In this document: piece after piece, positions 9,951 to 21,584 of the stretch
Numbering within the stretch: position 1 is the stretch's first letter
How the letters are laid out: every line of letters begins with the position of its first letter
NCBI RefSeq assembly: GCF_040183065.1
Contig: NC_091128.1
Coordinates: forward strand, 171,403,244 to 171,467,243
Origin: Periplaneta americana
Lineage: Eukaryota > Arthropoda > Insecta > Blattodea > Blattidae
DNA length: 64,000 nucleotides
Direction of reading: 5' to 3'
Made by a program: the position numbers and the translations under genes
The notes under the pieces: model-generated
What the model was told of the DNA's origin: nothing
What the model saw: the letters and a program-made list of their open reading frames with translations, nothing else
Database searches by the model: none

Positions 9951-10559
9951 TCGCAGGCTGTGAGATAACAATGAACAGGCTATGAGATGATTGCATGCGC
10001 GGACATCTCATGCACTGCCAGTTACCTTATTTACTTCATGCAAGTAAATAACAATACTATAAAAATAGCTTACAAATGTGCAGAGAGTTGTTTCCGATCA
10101 CTTCATTTCACTTTCACTTGGTCTCACTTCTATTCTACTCCTTGCTATATTCAACTAACGATTTTGTTCTCTACGACACCCATTCTGACTTCAAATACCG
10201 CCAACCAGTGATATCAACCTGTCAGCACTCATTCTGGTACAGTACATACCAACACTTCTAAATTATGGTATTTTGTGGTACGGAAATAATAAAATAAATC
10301 AAAACAATTTACTGTGTGCAACAATTTATTCCCCTTACATGAGAAGAACTTTTTTATGATGCCTTTAATGTAATTATGAAGAACAGATATAATTATTTCT
10401 TAATTAAATAATTTTTAACTGCTCCTGTATATGGAAAAAACCTAAACATTTGAAGTATGTAACACATGGTCTATAAAATGTCAAATCAGAAATTTGTTAA
10501 TAATGTATATTGTTTGGTAGGAAAAGTTTCACTGTAGTTGCGTGTTTGATTTCATATAT
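9951..10559. other. Intergenic, no recognised feature
   Basis: A+T-rich. Short open frames at 9987-10261 have no recognisable domain. Confidence 0.45.
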
Positions 10560-10835
10560 TAAATTAAATTTTTATATTACTAAGCAAATAAAATTATGAT
10601 ATTTTTGCGTAACATAATGGAATTATTGTAGTACATGGTACAACGGGTAAAAAAAAGTAAAAAAATTGTACAAAATTGTAAAAATTGTAGAAAATTACTA
10701 AATTGTAAAACTATAAAAATTTGTAAAAATTGTAATTGTAATATTGTAAAATGTTGACATGTTCCACATCTTAAAGCTTCATTGCTCATGTAAGATCTAT
10801 GGAATAAAATAAATGAATGAATAAAATATAGCAAG
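10560..10835 (+). mobile_element. LINE 3' UTR fragment
   Basis: Repeated AAATTGTAAAA words lead to TTGACATGTTCCACATCTTAA, then ATGGAATAAAATAAATGAATG. The same layout (TTGACTTGTTCCATATTC, then a tetramer/pentamer tail) ends the LINE at 53310-53755. No coding remains. Confidence 0.6.
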
Positions 10836-12173
10836 CGTTCCATAATTACGGTATGATTGGCAACACTGCCGCCAACAGTCAGCCCCTCTTAATTTGCAGC
10901 GTATAATATGATATACGATACGATACGCGACCGGCAGAGGCACTTTTTAACTTCTTATAAAATTGAGATTTTGTTCTTTTCCTTGCGACAGTTGATAGTG
11001 ACAAGTTGTTTAGTCAATAGTGCCAGATGTAATTGTGTCATAACGGGAAAGTGGGGGAGAAGAAATACAGGAAACAATGGGGAAGTCTTCCAATATTTAA
11101 AGGTAACAATACAATTAATTTATTTAAATTGCCTCCGTGAGAAACGTATAACTAAGTTCTTTTTATTTCCATTTCTTTTAATATTAGATATGTAAACTTA
11201 GGCCTACTTGTTATACCGAAGGAAGCTAAAGAGTCGAACCCAAACAAAGCAGCTAGATGTTAATTATCTGCAAGCACACAAAACGGATCTAGAAAAGTAC
11301 GCTAAAACAAAACAACATCTGCAAAATGTAACTTTTCTGAATCCAATGAAACAGAAAAAGCTCGAAACAGTTCGTATGTACTTAGTTTTTTTTTTTTTTT
11401 TGCGTTACCTATTGAAAATGTGACAACAGTGCCACTACTTCACAATCGGAAATTCCTGAAATGGCAGTTAAATAAACAGAAGAAAGATTTTAAATAATTT
11501 TATTGAAGAATGAGCAGTTCTAAAAGAGGTATGCATAATAAACTTCCTTTGGATTTTAGTTTATAAATATGTATTCTGCTATACCGTAGTATATTTAATA
11601 AATGTAATTCAATAATGTTCAATTTATTACGCATGTAGGATTATACTGTGTGTGTGGGGGGGGGGGGGCTATATGTGCCACATATCTAGAATATTTTAAC
11701 ACAAATACATGAGGCGTAGGCCTATATTATGTCTTCAGAGGCGGTCATATGAAAGTTTAAGAATTGGCGACTTTGGGCTAAGGCAACGCCTCAATACGGC
11801 GACTTGACTTAACAACAATGTGGCCACCCTGGGTTGTATAAAAGAGTGCTCCTGTATTTTCACGAAAGTACCATTGCTGTCTGCTTAGAACAAATTTAGG
11901 TAAATTTATATTAGTTTATCTTAATTTTCTGTATTCCTTATCCGTATATTTCATTTTTATACTTAATATAGCTTAATTTTTAGTTTGTTTGTTCTAACCT
12001 GAAGTAATTCGTGCCATCTGATTGCTCAGCGCTGAGATTCGGAATAAGCTACAGTAAAGCAGCTACTTTCACTGGTATATTCTAAATTTCTTAACTTTCC
12101 TTACACATTGTTGCATCCGAGAATACATTTCCTATTATTTCCAGTTTGTAATTTTGGTTTTAATTATACAGCG
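10836..12173. other. Intergenic, no recognised gene
   Basis: Contains a T13 run near 11388, a G-run near 11657, and TATAAAAGAG near 11837 followed by a possible donor TTTAG/GTAAAT near 11899. This could be a promoter plus non-coding exon, but nothing else supports it. Confidence 0.35.
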
Positions 12174-12792
12174 CTTTCAACTTGAGACGCAACACTGATC
12201 ACCGCAGGCGAGCGATATATAGCGAAAAACCAAGCGGTGTTGCCGTGTTGTGCGGCGGCAGGCGGGCGGGCGGATAGGCCCGTATTTCAAGCGGGAAAAC
12301 CCAGCGGTGTTGTGCGACCAAGCATACAATTAGTGTTAGTTTGTCTTCTGAAGTTTTGATCAGTTTTAGTTTTCATGTAACGTGTTGGTGTTTAGGTTTA
12401 AATTTATCATGGTGTTTACCACCATGTGACGTTTATCTTTGGAGTATGTTAAAACATAAAATGTATGTGAACAATCCTCATACATTAGAGGAACTTCAAG
12501 AAAATATTCGGGCCGTGATCTCCAGCATTTGTAGGAAGAATTGGATCGCGTATTTCAACATCTTCGGCAGTGTGAGCGTTGTATTGAAGCTCTGGAAGTC
12601 ATTTTGAACATCTTATGTCTTAAGGTAAGGAAATAAACACCATTAAATTAATTTTACGGGAGATTAACACTAAATACGAGTAGAAAGAATGCATGCCGGG
12701 CCACTTAGCAATTCAATAACCGCACAACTCCGCTGGGTATTACAGCTTGAGAGTACTGCCGGTGCCTGGGTTGCGTCTTAAGTCGAAGGCAT
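12174..12792 (+). mobile_element. Tc1/mariner-type element, decayed
   Basis: Ends TTCAACTTGAGACGCAAC and GTTGCGTCTTAAGTCGAAGG are inverted repeats. Inside, the frame at about 12400-12540 reads PPCDVYLWSMLKHKMYVNN then PHTLEELQENIRAVISSI. This is the region after the catalytic block of mariner-like transposases (D in CDVYLW). Frames are broken before and after. Confidence 0.75.
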
Positions 12793-13164
12793 TTGTTTCC
12801 AAGTTGTTAAGAAGAATATTGTATAGAATACAGAATGTTCCTCTGTGTAACACTTGGGCAAGTTTTAATTGAATGCGTCTTTGATTATTGTGTTTCCTGC
12901 TTCAACACCCATTACACCACAAAGGCTAGCAATCTACTGAAGAACAATTTGTCTGATTCCTGATCTTGAGTTACACACAAATGCACACGCACGCGTCTAC
13001 AAACTCGTATTTCGTTGTGTATTGTGCTAAAATTTGTAAGGTTGATTTAGAATGTGAAAATTCTTGCCTGGTAATGAAGAGCAAAATACGATAGAAGCCT
13101 ACTCCTGTTTTATTTTCAGCTTCAGTCCGCAGCTGTGGAGTAACAGCATGTCTGACCGCGAAAC

Positions 13165-13340
13165 GAGCAGGGCGGTTCAAATCCTGGTTGGAACAAGTTA
13201 CCTGTTGAGTTTTTCTCCTGGGTTTTCTCTCAACCCATTTAGAGTAAATGCTGAGTAACTTCTGGTGCTGGTCCCTGGACTCGTTTCACTGGCATTATCA
13301 CCTTCATTTCACTCAGCCATTAGATAAAAATCGCAGTTGA
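13165..13340 (+). mobile_element. tRNA-derived SINE (family S2), 5'-truncated
   Basis: Begins at the box B (GGTTCAAATCC) and continues with CAACCCATTTAGAGTAAATGC and CACTGGCATTATCACCTTCA, matching the body of the S2 copies at 51884 and 60232. Confidence 0.8.
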
Positions 13341-13800
13341 TAAACTAACTCCTAGGCGCTACAACCCATGGAGGGTCTTGGCCTGTCTCACAATATCCTG
13401 CAAGGCTGTTCTGATCATCGCCTTCTGTCTCCAACCTCTCACATCCAGTTTCCTCAAATCTTCTTCCACTTCCTTTAATCATCTTTTCCTGGGTCGTACC
13501 CGAAGTTGTCTGCCCTCGACTTTGCCATTGAAGATCTTGCACATTCTCTCTTGAATCATTCCCACCACGTGGCCCGCCCTGCGCAGATATCCAGTCTTGA
13601 TCATAGTTACAGGATCCGTATCTTCATGTAATTGTTTCAGTTCTTCATTCCTGCGGATTAACAAGACGTCATTGTCGAACACCAGCTTATAGATCTTATG
13701 GAGGATTTTTCTTTCCCAGATGTACAGAAGTCGTTCTTTATCCATTTGCAGTTGATAAAGCGTCGTAAAATACAATCTTCAGCTTTATTAAGTTAGCCAT
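13341..13800 (-). mobile_element. LINE ORF2 C-terminal fragment (RTE-like)
   Basis: The reverse strand reads LLYIWERKILHKIYKLVFD, then GYLRRAGHVVGMIQERMCK and VRPRKR. A frameshift follows into a region reading DLRKLDVRGWRQKA. These are the conserved post-RT motifs of this LINE class. Frameshifted, non-functional. Confidence 0.75.
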
Positions 13801-14096
13801 CAGTGTAAATATGTACTACAGGATAGAGGTATAGGGGTGTTTATTGAGAAGGACATAGAGTATTCTTAAACACTTCAGCCCAAATAGGCTTGTGCACCCG
13901 TGATGGAATGAGTTGCGTGTCGATTGTGCCGCCTGGCTAAAACCGGCTCCACCATCTGCCACATCACGCATTCCTCTCCAGCCATCAAATCTGTATATCA
14001 TACCTTTAGTGGTGATCTTCCATGCCTCACAGATCTATATGAGTCATCATGTCGCCATCAGACAAACAAGATCCTCCAGGGTTCTGATCCGACATA

Positions 14097-14810
14097 CAGG
14101 GTGTTTCCGGGCTAGTGTTACAAACGTACAGGGATGATGGGGAAGAGCACGTGTATCAATTTGAGATAAGGAACCCTGGTCCGGAAATGACTGAGTCGAA
14201 AGTTACAAGCAAATATAGTTGTGTGAAAATGAAATAATTTTATTCCTCTGTACACCTTATTTGTGTGTATGTATCTGTACATCTTGCACATACTGTATTC
14301 ATCTGACGTTGTTTACGTTGTCTACTTACAGTAAGTTATTCCATTCAGTGCGCTGTCTGAGGGATGAGGACAGGAAACTACACTAAAACAATGCAGATAG
14401 CGTAATGTGTAACGGACATGGTCGGTCCTGATATGCACGTCTGTATTCAGCAGTGTATGTGTACAATCGATCAGTCCTAGTCAAATGGAGGAGTACACGA
14501 GAGCGGAATATGCAGACCTGATTTTCGAATATGGATGAGCCAATGGGAATAGTAGACAAGCTCACAGATTGTATCGGGGCAAGTACCCACGTAGGAGACA
14601 TCCGGCCCATACCATCTTTCCACGACTGTTCCAAAGATTAAGGGAAGGAGGGCACATGGTGCGAAATTACAATTCCATTTCCACACAACTATTTTTGCTT
14701 ATACCTTTCGACTCAGTCATTTCCGGACCAGGGTTCCTTATCTCAAATTGATACATGTGCCCTTCCCCATCATACCTGAAAGTTTGTAACATCAGCCCGG
14801 AAACACCCTG
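14097..14810 (+). mobile_element. Tc1/mariner-type element with ~115-bp TIRs
   Basis: Starts CAGGGTGTTTCCGGGCTA and ends TAGCCCGGAAACACCCTG-like (right end reads CAGCCCGGAAACACCCTG), flanked by TA on both sides. The inverted arms run to about 14210 and from about 14696, sharing TCAATTTGAGATAAGGAACC. The interior carries the DUF4817-type N-terminal fragment at 14485. It is 714 bp and has no DDE domain, so it is a non-autonomous deletion derivative. Confidence 0.88.
14485..14660 (+). pseudogene. DUF4817-type helix-turn-helix fragment
   Basis: ATG at 14485 reads MEEYTRAEYADLIFEYG, then an in-frame TGA, then ANGNSRQAHRLYRGKYPRRR and FPRLFQRLREGGHM. This matches the N-terminal DNA-binding domain common in arthropod mariner/IS630-derived proteins. 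The stop and the missing catalytic domain make it dead. Confidence 0.8.
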
Positions 14811-15054
14811 TAGATCTATGAGTCGTGTAGAATCTGTTACCACTCCCATGTACCATTCTTTGGACAATCAGTGAGGAACACTCGCCATAATGAAGGATCG
14901 ATTCGGCATCATGCAAACACATGCTGTGCCCCATTTTTCGAGAAGAAGATGGTAATGTAAGTGGAAATGTGGAGAGTATTCATGGATTGGCAAGGCTCGA
15001 TTTGAATCGACGAGGGCTGGACCTGGGATGGGTCCATATGTTTAGGCACTCTTT

Positions 15055-15310
15055 GTCCCGTTTTTTAGTTGTTTATTTAACGACGCTGTATCAACTACTA
15101 GATTATTTAGCGTCGATGGGATTGATGATTACAACATGAGCCTGAGGATTCGCCATAGAGTACTACCTGACATTCGCCTTACTGTTGGGGAAACTTAAAA
15201 AAAACCCAATCAGGAAATCAACCCGAACGGGAATCAAACCATGCCCGAGCACAACTCTGGACCAGCAGGCAAACGCCTTAACCGACTGAGCTATGCTGGT
15301 GATTGCTTTA
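15055..15310 (-). mobile_element. tRNA-derived SINE (S2-related)
   Basis: The reverse complement shows a tRNA-like head (TAGCTCAGTCGGTTAAGGCG, box B GGTTTGATTCCCG) and ends with the 3' motif GTTGATACAGCGTCGTTAAATAAAC. That tail is shared with the SINE fragment at 36496 and the copy at 28547. Confidence 0.85.
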
Positions 15311-15369
15311 TCCAATTGTGCACCATACATATGCGATGATTGTCCAAGTTCGATAGGTGGTCTGAGTGG

Positions 15370-15700
15370 CATTCGTGAATCTGACCCTGACAAGTGAGCC
15401 ATCCTGCTACAGCCTCTAATAGAACGAGGTCACATTTAGCTGTCGAATAGCCTGGTAAGCCCCAAGGGCCCACAGCCCCAAATCCTTTCTAATCAACTGA
15501 TGCTGACAGATGTGCTATCCTGCCCCAAGTACTGATAGAGCCAGATCCCATCCACACATGAGTAGCTGATAAGCCCCAGGGATCCGGAGCCCCAAGCCCT
15601 TTCTGATCAGCTGATGCTGACAGATGGACCTCCTGCCTCAGCCCTTGATAGAGCTAGGTCTCCCCTCACACGAGTAATCTGATAAGGCCAGGAGCCCAAT
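15370..15700. repeat. Three imperfect ~114-bp tandem units
   Basis: AAGCCCCAAGGGCCC / AAGCCCCAGGGATCC / AAGGCCAGGAGCCC and CTGATGCTGACAGATG recur at about 114-bp spacing. Units are diverged. No coding frame persists across the units. Confidence 0.7.
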
Positions 15701-15966
15701 TGACAAGATAAAAAGTGAAGGACTGTGAGAAAACCCTCATAACTTGGCTTTTACCTACCACAAATACAAATCCACCGTCACCAGAATTTGAACTTGGGTC
15801 TATGGTCGTTGTAAGCCAGTGATCTTGCAGCTACTGTATGTTTACATTACCTTTGTGATGTTCATTGATCGTAGTTAAGCAGGCAGATCTGAGTTGGTTA
15901 CCACTGTTTCATTGGTAAGCTCTTCTTGATCATGTAGTGTTCTGTTTGATTTTGTCCACTTTCATA

Positions 15967-17089
15967 CAGTGAAACCTGCCTTTGCGGTCACTTCATTTAA
16001 ACGGCCACCTGGCCAAAAGGCCAATTTTCTCTGGAACCAATTGGATTTTCCATAAGATCAATACAAATTCTCTCTCTATTTAGTGGCCACCTCATGCGCC
16101 GGCCAGCGGCCGGGGTCTATTTGGATTGGAACCTGACTATAACAGTCTCTGTCCAACAAAAAATCTTTGCACGGATACTATCTGACCTATTTTTTCGATG
16201 GTTAGAGGACAGGGGACAATAGCTAAGTGTACAACAGTACACCCTCCATATCTTGGGGTTAGTTGGTTATTGTTTATGACTCTTTTGTCACTTTCCACTC
16301 CGACCCTGCACAGCTATAAATTCTTACTCGTTTTTAAAGGATTGAAACACGGACTTTTTCTATCGAAAATGTCACAGTATGTTTTAGGTCAGTAGTTAAC
16401 CATTGGAATTTTATTTTTTCCCTCCTCTTTCTATCTTTCTTTATTTGGACCAGCTTTTACGAATGTTTCTTCTTTTCATACAGGTTTTTTTTTCAGAGCC
16501 CTCCCTAACAAAACTTTAAGTTTTAAGAAAAAAAGAGTGTAAAGGGGGGAAGTTGGCAAAAGACAGAATAACCCTGCTGTTTTTTTTTTTTTGTAATGCT
16601 GCAGGAGAAAAAGAACCACTCTTAATGATAGGGAAATCATTGAAACCGAGATGTTTAAAAAATGTTGACATGGGCTTACTGGGGGTGAAGTGGACTGCCA
16701 ACAATAAAGCTTGGATGGCATCATCATTGTTTGAGAATTGGCTATGCGATTTCAATTCGAAGATTAAACGACAAAATCGCAATGTGATCCGTGAAATTGG
16801 TGTTTCTTCCTCCAAATACGACATCACACCTCCAGCCCCTTGAACAAGGTATTATTCAGTCATTTAAACTGAGGTACCTCAAGCGAGTTTTGAAAATGCT
16901 AGTTGCCAAGAATGGAAGAGGCTGACATTAATATGCACGATTGTTGTACGCGCACAATACTAAAAAGTCAACGAAATTCAGTATTTTCATGCTGATTCAT
17001 AAAAACCGTAACCTTAATCAAGCGACCACCTGATAAAACGGCCATTTTACAAGGTAACTTCAGATGGCCGCTTTAGACAGGTTTCACTG
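15967..17089 (+). mobile_element. Tigger/pogo-type DNA transposon, 1.1 kb
   Basis: Ends CAGTGAAACCTGCC and GACAGGTTTCACTG are inverted repeats with TA duplications at 15965-15966 and 17090-17091. Sub-terminal blocks AACGGCCACCTG and GCGACCACCTGATAAAACGGCC also mirror each other. A DDE_1-type transposase fragment is inside. Internally deleted, non-autonomous. Confidence 0.9.
16553..16843 (+). pseudogene. Tigger transposase (DDE_1) fragment
   Basis: Reads AKDRITLLFFFFCNAAGEKE, then LLMIGKSLKPRCLKNV, NNKAWMASSLFENWL and KIKRQNRNV. This is the first half of the pogo/Tigger DDE domain, with the poly-F run produced by a T-tract. The catalytic DN(A/C)P block expected after QNRNV is deleted. The frame stops at 16843, and an out-of-frame [14 protein letters not shown]-like segment follows. 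Confidence 0.85.
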
Positions 17090-17529
17090 TAGTTGTATCG
17101 AGTTTATAGTTCGAGATTTTGTAGTACTATCATTATTGTGAAATGGTGTTCCAAATAAGTACTTTAGTACGATTCTTGGCATCTCCCAGTGCGGTCCCTA
17201 CCTGGAGATCCGATTGAGGGACTATTTTACCTCCGGAGAATTTTACACTGAGGGACTCCATGAATCATAAGCAGTGAAAAATATAGTGGGACTGTTTTGG
17301 TGTTAATGCAGCTTATGTGGGTACCTCTTTGTTACTTGTTAGCTTAAACAACAAGTTTAAGCCCCCTCACCACGATAAGGTGAGTACCCACGAGGCATCT
17401 ATAATGAACACCGATCAAAATACCCCTCATTTCTCGTGAAAAACAACAACTGAATAGACTACAGTGGATTATAGTGGACTTTATGTTGTCAGCAAACAGC
17501 TGGATACATTAAGAAGATTGATTATTGTG

Positions 17530-18972
17530 AATTGAGGCACTTGGAAGACAAGGGGTACAAATGACATTTTTTAACTTGATAGGTGCTGATCTCCAATGGA
17601 GAGTGAAAAAATCACTTAGAAAAACAGCTGCTCTGCTTGGAGGACAAGAGATATATCTGCATTTCTATTGTTTGGCTTCCAATTAAGTTTATTATTGTGG
17701 TCTGTTTTATATTAGGTTGGATTATTTCTCTGAAGTTTTATGTGAATTTAATGTTATTTAGAGTTTTTTTAGTTGTATAAATATTGTTCGCATGTCAAGA
17801 AATTGCTTCATGCCTCTTGAAATACATCAATAGTTGCCCCATACAATCAAGCATATCACACCTTTCAGTGACAGCTCTGGAGGGAAGAATAAAAGCTGCA
17901 TCATTGTAATGTTCTGGCTGTATATTGTGAGAAACACTCAAATAGTGACAGTCGATTATAAGTTCTTCGTGTCAGGACACTCCTTTATTTCGGAGTAATT
18001 GAAAAGACAAAAAATAAAAGTGGTCAGATTTTTGTGCCAGAATATTGATCAACAGTTGCTGCCAAATGTAGCAGAAAATGTTTGGTAATTCTAATGAATG
18101 ATAAAGACTTTGTCACTTCGGAAGGACTGAAACCATTTTTTAAAGATGCTGTCAAATATGTGCAGAAAATCCAATGACTTCATTTCCAGAAGGACAAACC
18201 ATTTTACACTGTTCTACAAAGAAACACTCTGAGAAGAAATAGAAATGTTTGCATTACTTGACATGAAGCCACCATGAGCCTAGAGGAACCCTGTACTGCT
18301 CCCTCCTCTCGTCCCAAACAATGAGAAACAAAGGCTGAAGTATTTTGAGTAGCTACAAGAATTTGCAGGAGCTTCTCCCATTTGTCCCTTCTATTCATCA
18401 TAGATTCTACATTGAATTTTCACACTTTGCTGGTCCTGGAGACAAACATCTTAATGGAGGAGCTCATGAAGATGAAGATCTTTATGACAATGAATCTGCA
18501 CTCAGACAGAATACTTATTTGTTAATTTTCTTTTCTTTTTCTGTGTATGCCATGGTTATTAATTTGTGTTGTTTTCTAGAGTGAACATGCTTACAAGAAC
18601 ATTCCATTTTTTATTTTTCTTTTTATAATGCATTTTTTTTTTGTTAATCTATAATTGGCGTAAAGAATAAAGATTTTGGTATGTACTTATCTGTTTTGGA
18701 TGAACTACCTCAACATTATTCTTGGATGCAAAGGGGTACAATTGACTCTTCTTGCAAAAAAAGTTACAACTGACCACTGTCTACATCAAATACGAGTAGT
18801 TTCATTTATTCTGGATATCTGGACACAAGTCTAAGTAACAAAACTACAGCATAAACTTAGATGGCTTATCAAATACTACATGGAATTTCATGTAATCATT
18901 TAACATTGAACTTAATTTTCCCCGAACTACTGTTTTGTTACTTGTATTCCTTGTCTTCTAAGTGCCTCAATT
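17530..18972 (+). mobile_element. Unassigned DNA transposon with ~36-bp TIRs
   Basis: AATTGAGGCACTTGGAAGAC at the left and GTCTTCTAAGTGCCTCAATT at the right are inverted repeats extending inward to GGTACAA-type sequence. Inside, LLPFVPSIHHRFYIEF (about 18369-18416) and surrounding decayed frames resemble a repeated insect transposon-encoded protein with a DLLPFIPxVxHxFY-type end. I could not assign a superfamily or find a certain TSD. Confidence 0.6.
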
Positions 18973-19437
18973 GTTTTTGGAATCTTTGTTTTTTTTACAT
19001 TTTCTTTTTGTGAAAGTGCTTTGTGTTTATAAATTTTAGTATCTTTGATCAAGCGTTAGCCCCTTCACCAATCATAGCTTCTAGTATCTCAACCCAAAAG
19101 TGTGGATGTTTCTAATACTCAGCTTTCTTTCTTCAGCCACCAAGGATACAGATTCCAGTAATAGTATCAAGAGGTTATATTTGATCAACCGACTTATCTG
19201 TGAAACACTTCTTACAAAAGGCTGTCACATAATTTAGCTCGTTTATGAACTCCTTATGCTTTTATTGTACCGTAACTTTTATATTTTAAACATCAGAATA
19301 AATAAATGACATTACAGACTACAGTACATGTTCACAAACATACAACTATGTAAGAGACTAATTTCTAGTCTAATTTTCATAACAATTCGACTTATAAGAT
19401 ATCAGAATGGTATCAATCAATTGAGATAGTTTATATA
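18973..19437. other. Intergenic, 3' side of the SLC1-like gene
   Basis: No recognised repeat. The minus-strand 3' UTR of the SLC1-like gene probably lies here. A minus-strand AATAAA-like signal was not located with certainty. Confidence 0.4.
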
Positions 19438-20814
19438 TCATTCTTCCTTTTGTTCTGATTCAGTTCGACTCTCTAAAAATTTCTTATTTATGCGATTCAA
19501 AATAGCTATACCATGTATATTGCCAGCCACGTTCATGGCCGTCTGAAAACGATCCAGTAACCAATCCATAGTGAAGACAATGCAGATGCTGTACAAGTGA
19601 AGCTCAGCGCTTTGCAACAGTGACGTTCCAATCAATAAACAGCCGTGAGAAATTCCTGGAACACCGATGCTCCCAGCCATGGAAATGATGAATATGTAGA
19701 TATAATAATGTGGCTCCATGGGGTAACCGCAGTCCTGAGCGATGAGTATGAACATGACTGCAAACAGAAAACAGGATCCATCCTTGCTCAATAAGAAGGC
19801 AATTGGCAGAGCGTAGTCAACCAGTTGTGGATCACAGTCGATCTTCTCCTTCAAGATAGTGACAGAAGATGCGAAAGCTGCTTCAGAAGAGGAAGTGCGA
19901 ATAGAGATCCATATAGCCTCCCATATTTGCGTAAGGAATCTGTACGGATTTTTCTTCATTACGATTACGTAAATGAGAGGATTGAAAATTAAAACATGGA
20001 TCGTAAAACCGAGGAGAAAGGTGACTATATAAAGTGCAATCTGCGATAGGAGTATGAGTGCTCCAGTATCCAAAATTTCATACGCTACCAAGGATATCAT
20101 AAATAATGGCGTTGCATAGAGAACCCAACGCATTATGGACAAAGTGACAACTGCAATACAGGTCATCAAATCCAAAAATGGTTTCGGATTTATTTTAATC
20201 ATCCGAACAGAAATTCCAATAAAGAAACATATCATTGTGATTCCCAATAAGTTAAGAGGCGTGTAAAGACCAACAAAAAATTCCTCGCGACTGTCGTTGG
20301 TTTTTATTATGAATGTTCTTGCTCTCTTCATTGATGTTATTATCCAGTTTTCTGGAAACAAATTCCTGATCATGTCTAACAGTTCATCCACTTCTGTCGT
20401 GTGATTTCGTTTGATTTCGGGGTGGTATTTTGCTTCAAGTGTATCCAGATATTTATAGCCCTTCCCCGGTCGTATTGCCAGAGCGAGGGCGATTCCTAGT
20501 AGGGTGGTTTCGATGTCAGTTAAGATTATTATCGTTAAGAGATGACATCGTATTCTAGCCGAAAGTTCCTTCCCGACACTTGAAATAGCAATAATAACAT
20601 TTGCACAGTACAAAGGTATTGCAATGCCTTTCACTATCTGTAGAAATAACTCAGCTAGGAACCCTACATACATTCTCTCTCTTGATGTAAGGTCGACATA
20701 TCTTAATCCTTCTCCTAATACCAAACCTATCACAGATCCGATCATAATAAAAAATCCAATTTTGTTTGTAGTATAAAATAACAATACAGAACTGCAAAAT
20801 GTTTTCAGACTCAT
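19438..20814 (-). CDS. Divergent SLC1-family transporter (glutamate/dicarboxylate symporter-like), intronless
   Basis: A 458-residue multi-span protein with the SLC1 fold. It has a TM3 TT pair (T103, T104), HP1 serine-rich loop TSSSEAAFASS (307-317), TM7 SKDGS (343-347) at the NMDGT site, HP2 MAGSIGVPG (379-387) and TM8 DWLLDRFQTAMN (417-428). Known family members move acidic or neutral amino acids with sodium across the plasma membrane. Retained: D417, D421, T425 and N428 at positions equivalent to GltPh D390, D394, T398 and N401. Altered: the TM8 substrate-carboxylate Arg is Q424, the sodium-site Asp (D405 equivalent) is N432, and NMDGT is SKDGS. Family members are normally split by introns; this one is a single exon, suggesting retroposition of a spliced copy. 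The frame is intact with no stop, so it is probably functional, but the substrate and sodium coupling are doubtful. The start was chosen as the only upstream ATG giving a short cytoplasmic N-terminus before TM1. Confidence 0.88.
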   Translation of the reverse strand: MSLKTFCSSVLLFYTTNKIGFFIMIGSVIGLVLGEGLRYVDLTSRERMYVGFLAELFLQIVKGIAIPLYCANVIIAISSVGKELSARIRCHLLTIIILTDIETTLLGIALALAIRPGKGYKYLDTLEAKYHPEIKRNHTTEVDELLDMIRNLFPENWIITSMKRARTFIIKTNDSREEFFVGLYTPLNLLGITMICFFIGISVRMIKINPKPFLDLMTCIAVVTLSIMRWVLYATPLFMISLVAYEILDTGALILLSQIALYIVTFLLGFTIHVLIFNPLIYVIVMKKNPYRFLTQIWEAIWISIRTSSSEAAFASSVTILKEKIDCDPQLVDYALPIAFLLSKDGSCFLFAVMFILIAQDCGYPMEPHYYIYIFIISMAGSIGVPGISHGCLLIGTSLLQSAELHLYSICIVFTMDWLLDRFQTAMNVAGNIHGIAILNRINKKFLESRTESEQKEE

Positions 20815-21584
20815 ACTTGTTTTTTACAGATTCGATATAAAGTCTTAAATGGCTTTATGACTGTCAGTTCGTTAAATTCTTGTAATCTGAATTTATAACC
20901 AGTAACTAACACTCGTATACATTGCACAATTCTGCTAGCTTCTAGTTACACACTAGTGAAGTCATCTTGAAACAATTTACAACCGTCATTTTTTTTATAT
21001 TGTTTCTGTTGTCATGTGTCTCTTTTTAAAAGGGTGTGTTCAGAAATTATATTTTCTCTTTTCTCTTCAGTGTCATTCTCCAAAATTTACAGTTAGGATA
21101 AAAATTAATTTTTGTATGTTTCTGCCATAGTCTTTACTAACTTTATTAAACTACATTATTCGTCTAGATTAAATTTTGGTATTTTAACACTAAATATTTC
21201 GCTTGTCTACGTATGTGACAGTATACCATTCTTGTGCTCAATTTTGTACATTCTCTTCTTTTACCCATCTTCCTCATTTTTTAAATATTTTAATCTATGG
21301 ATAAGAGAAAAATTTATGCAAGAAGAAACCATACGAAAATCTCTTAATTGAACCTAATGTTTTACAACTGTCGTTTAAAACACAGCTCAAGTTTTGTCCT
21401 AAGTTATTTCATCAAATACAAATTTAAAAAAATAATAATAATAATTATGTAGGTATATTAGCGTATATAATTTTTTTTACTTGATTCTTTTAAAATATTC
21501 CTTCATGTAAATAATATATCATTATGTACCATTACACATTAATATCTTTAAACTTTATGTTTTTAGGCATAATAATATTAAACA
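20815..21584. other. Upstream of the SLC1-like gene, no recognised feature
   Basis: Very A+T-rich. An open frame of 79 codons at 21112-21351 has no recognisable domain. Confidence 0.45.

Noticed and set aside
14811-14925. Possible larger duplication (AGATCTATGAGTC near 14031 and 14812)
   Set aside because: Similarity is short and does not extend; probably coincidence or an unrelated flanking repeat.
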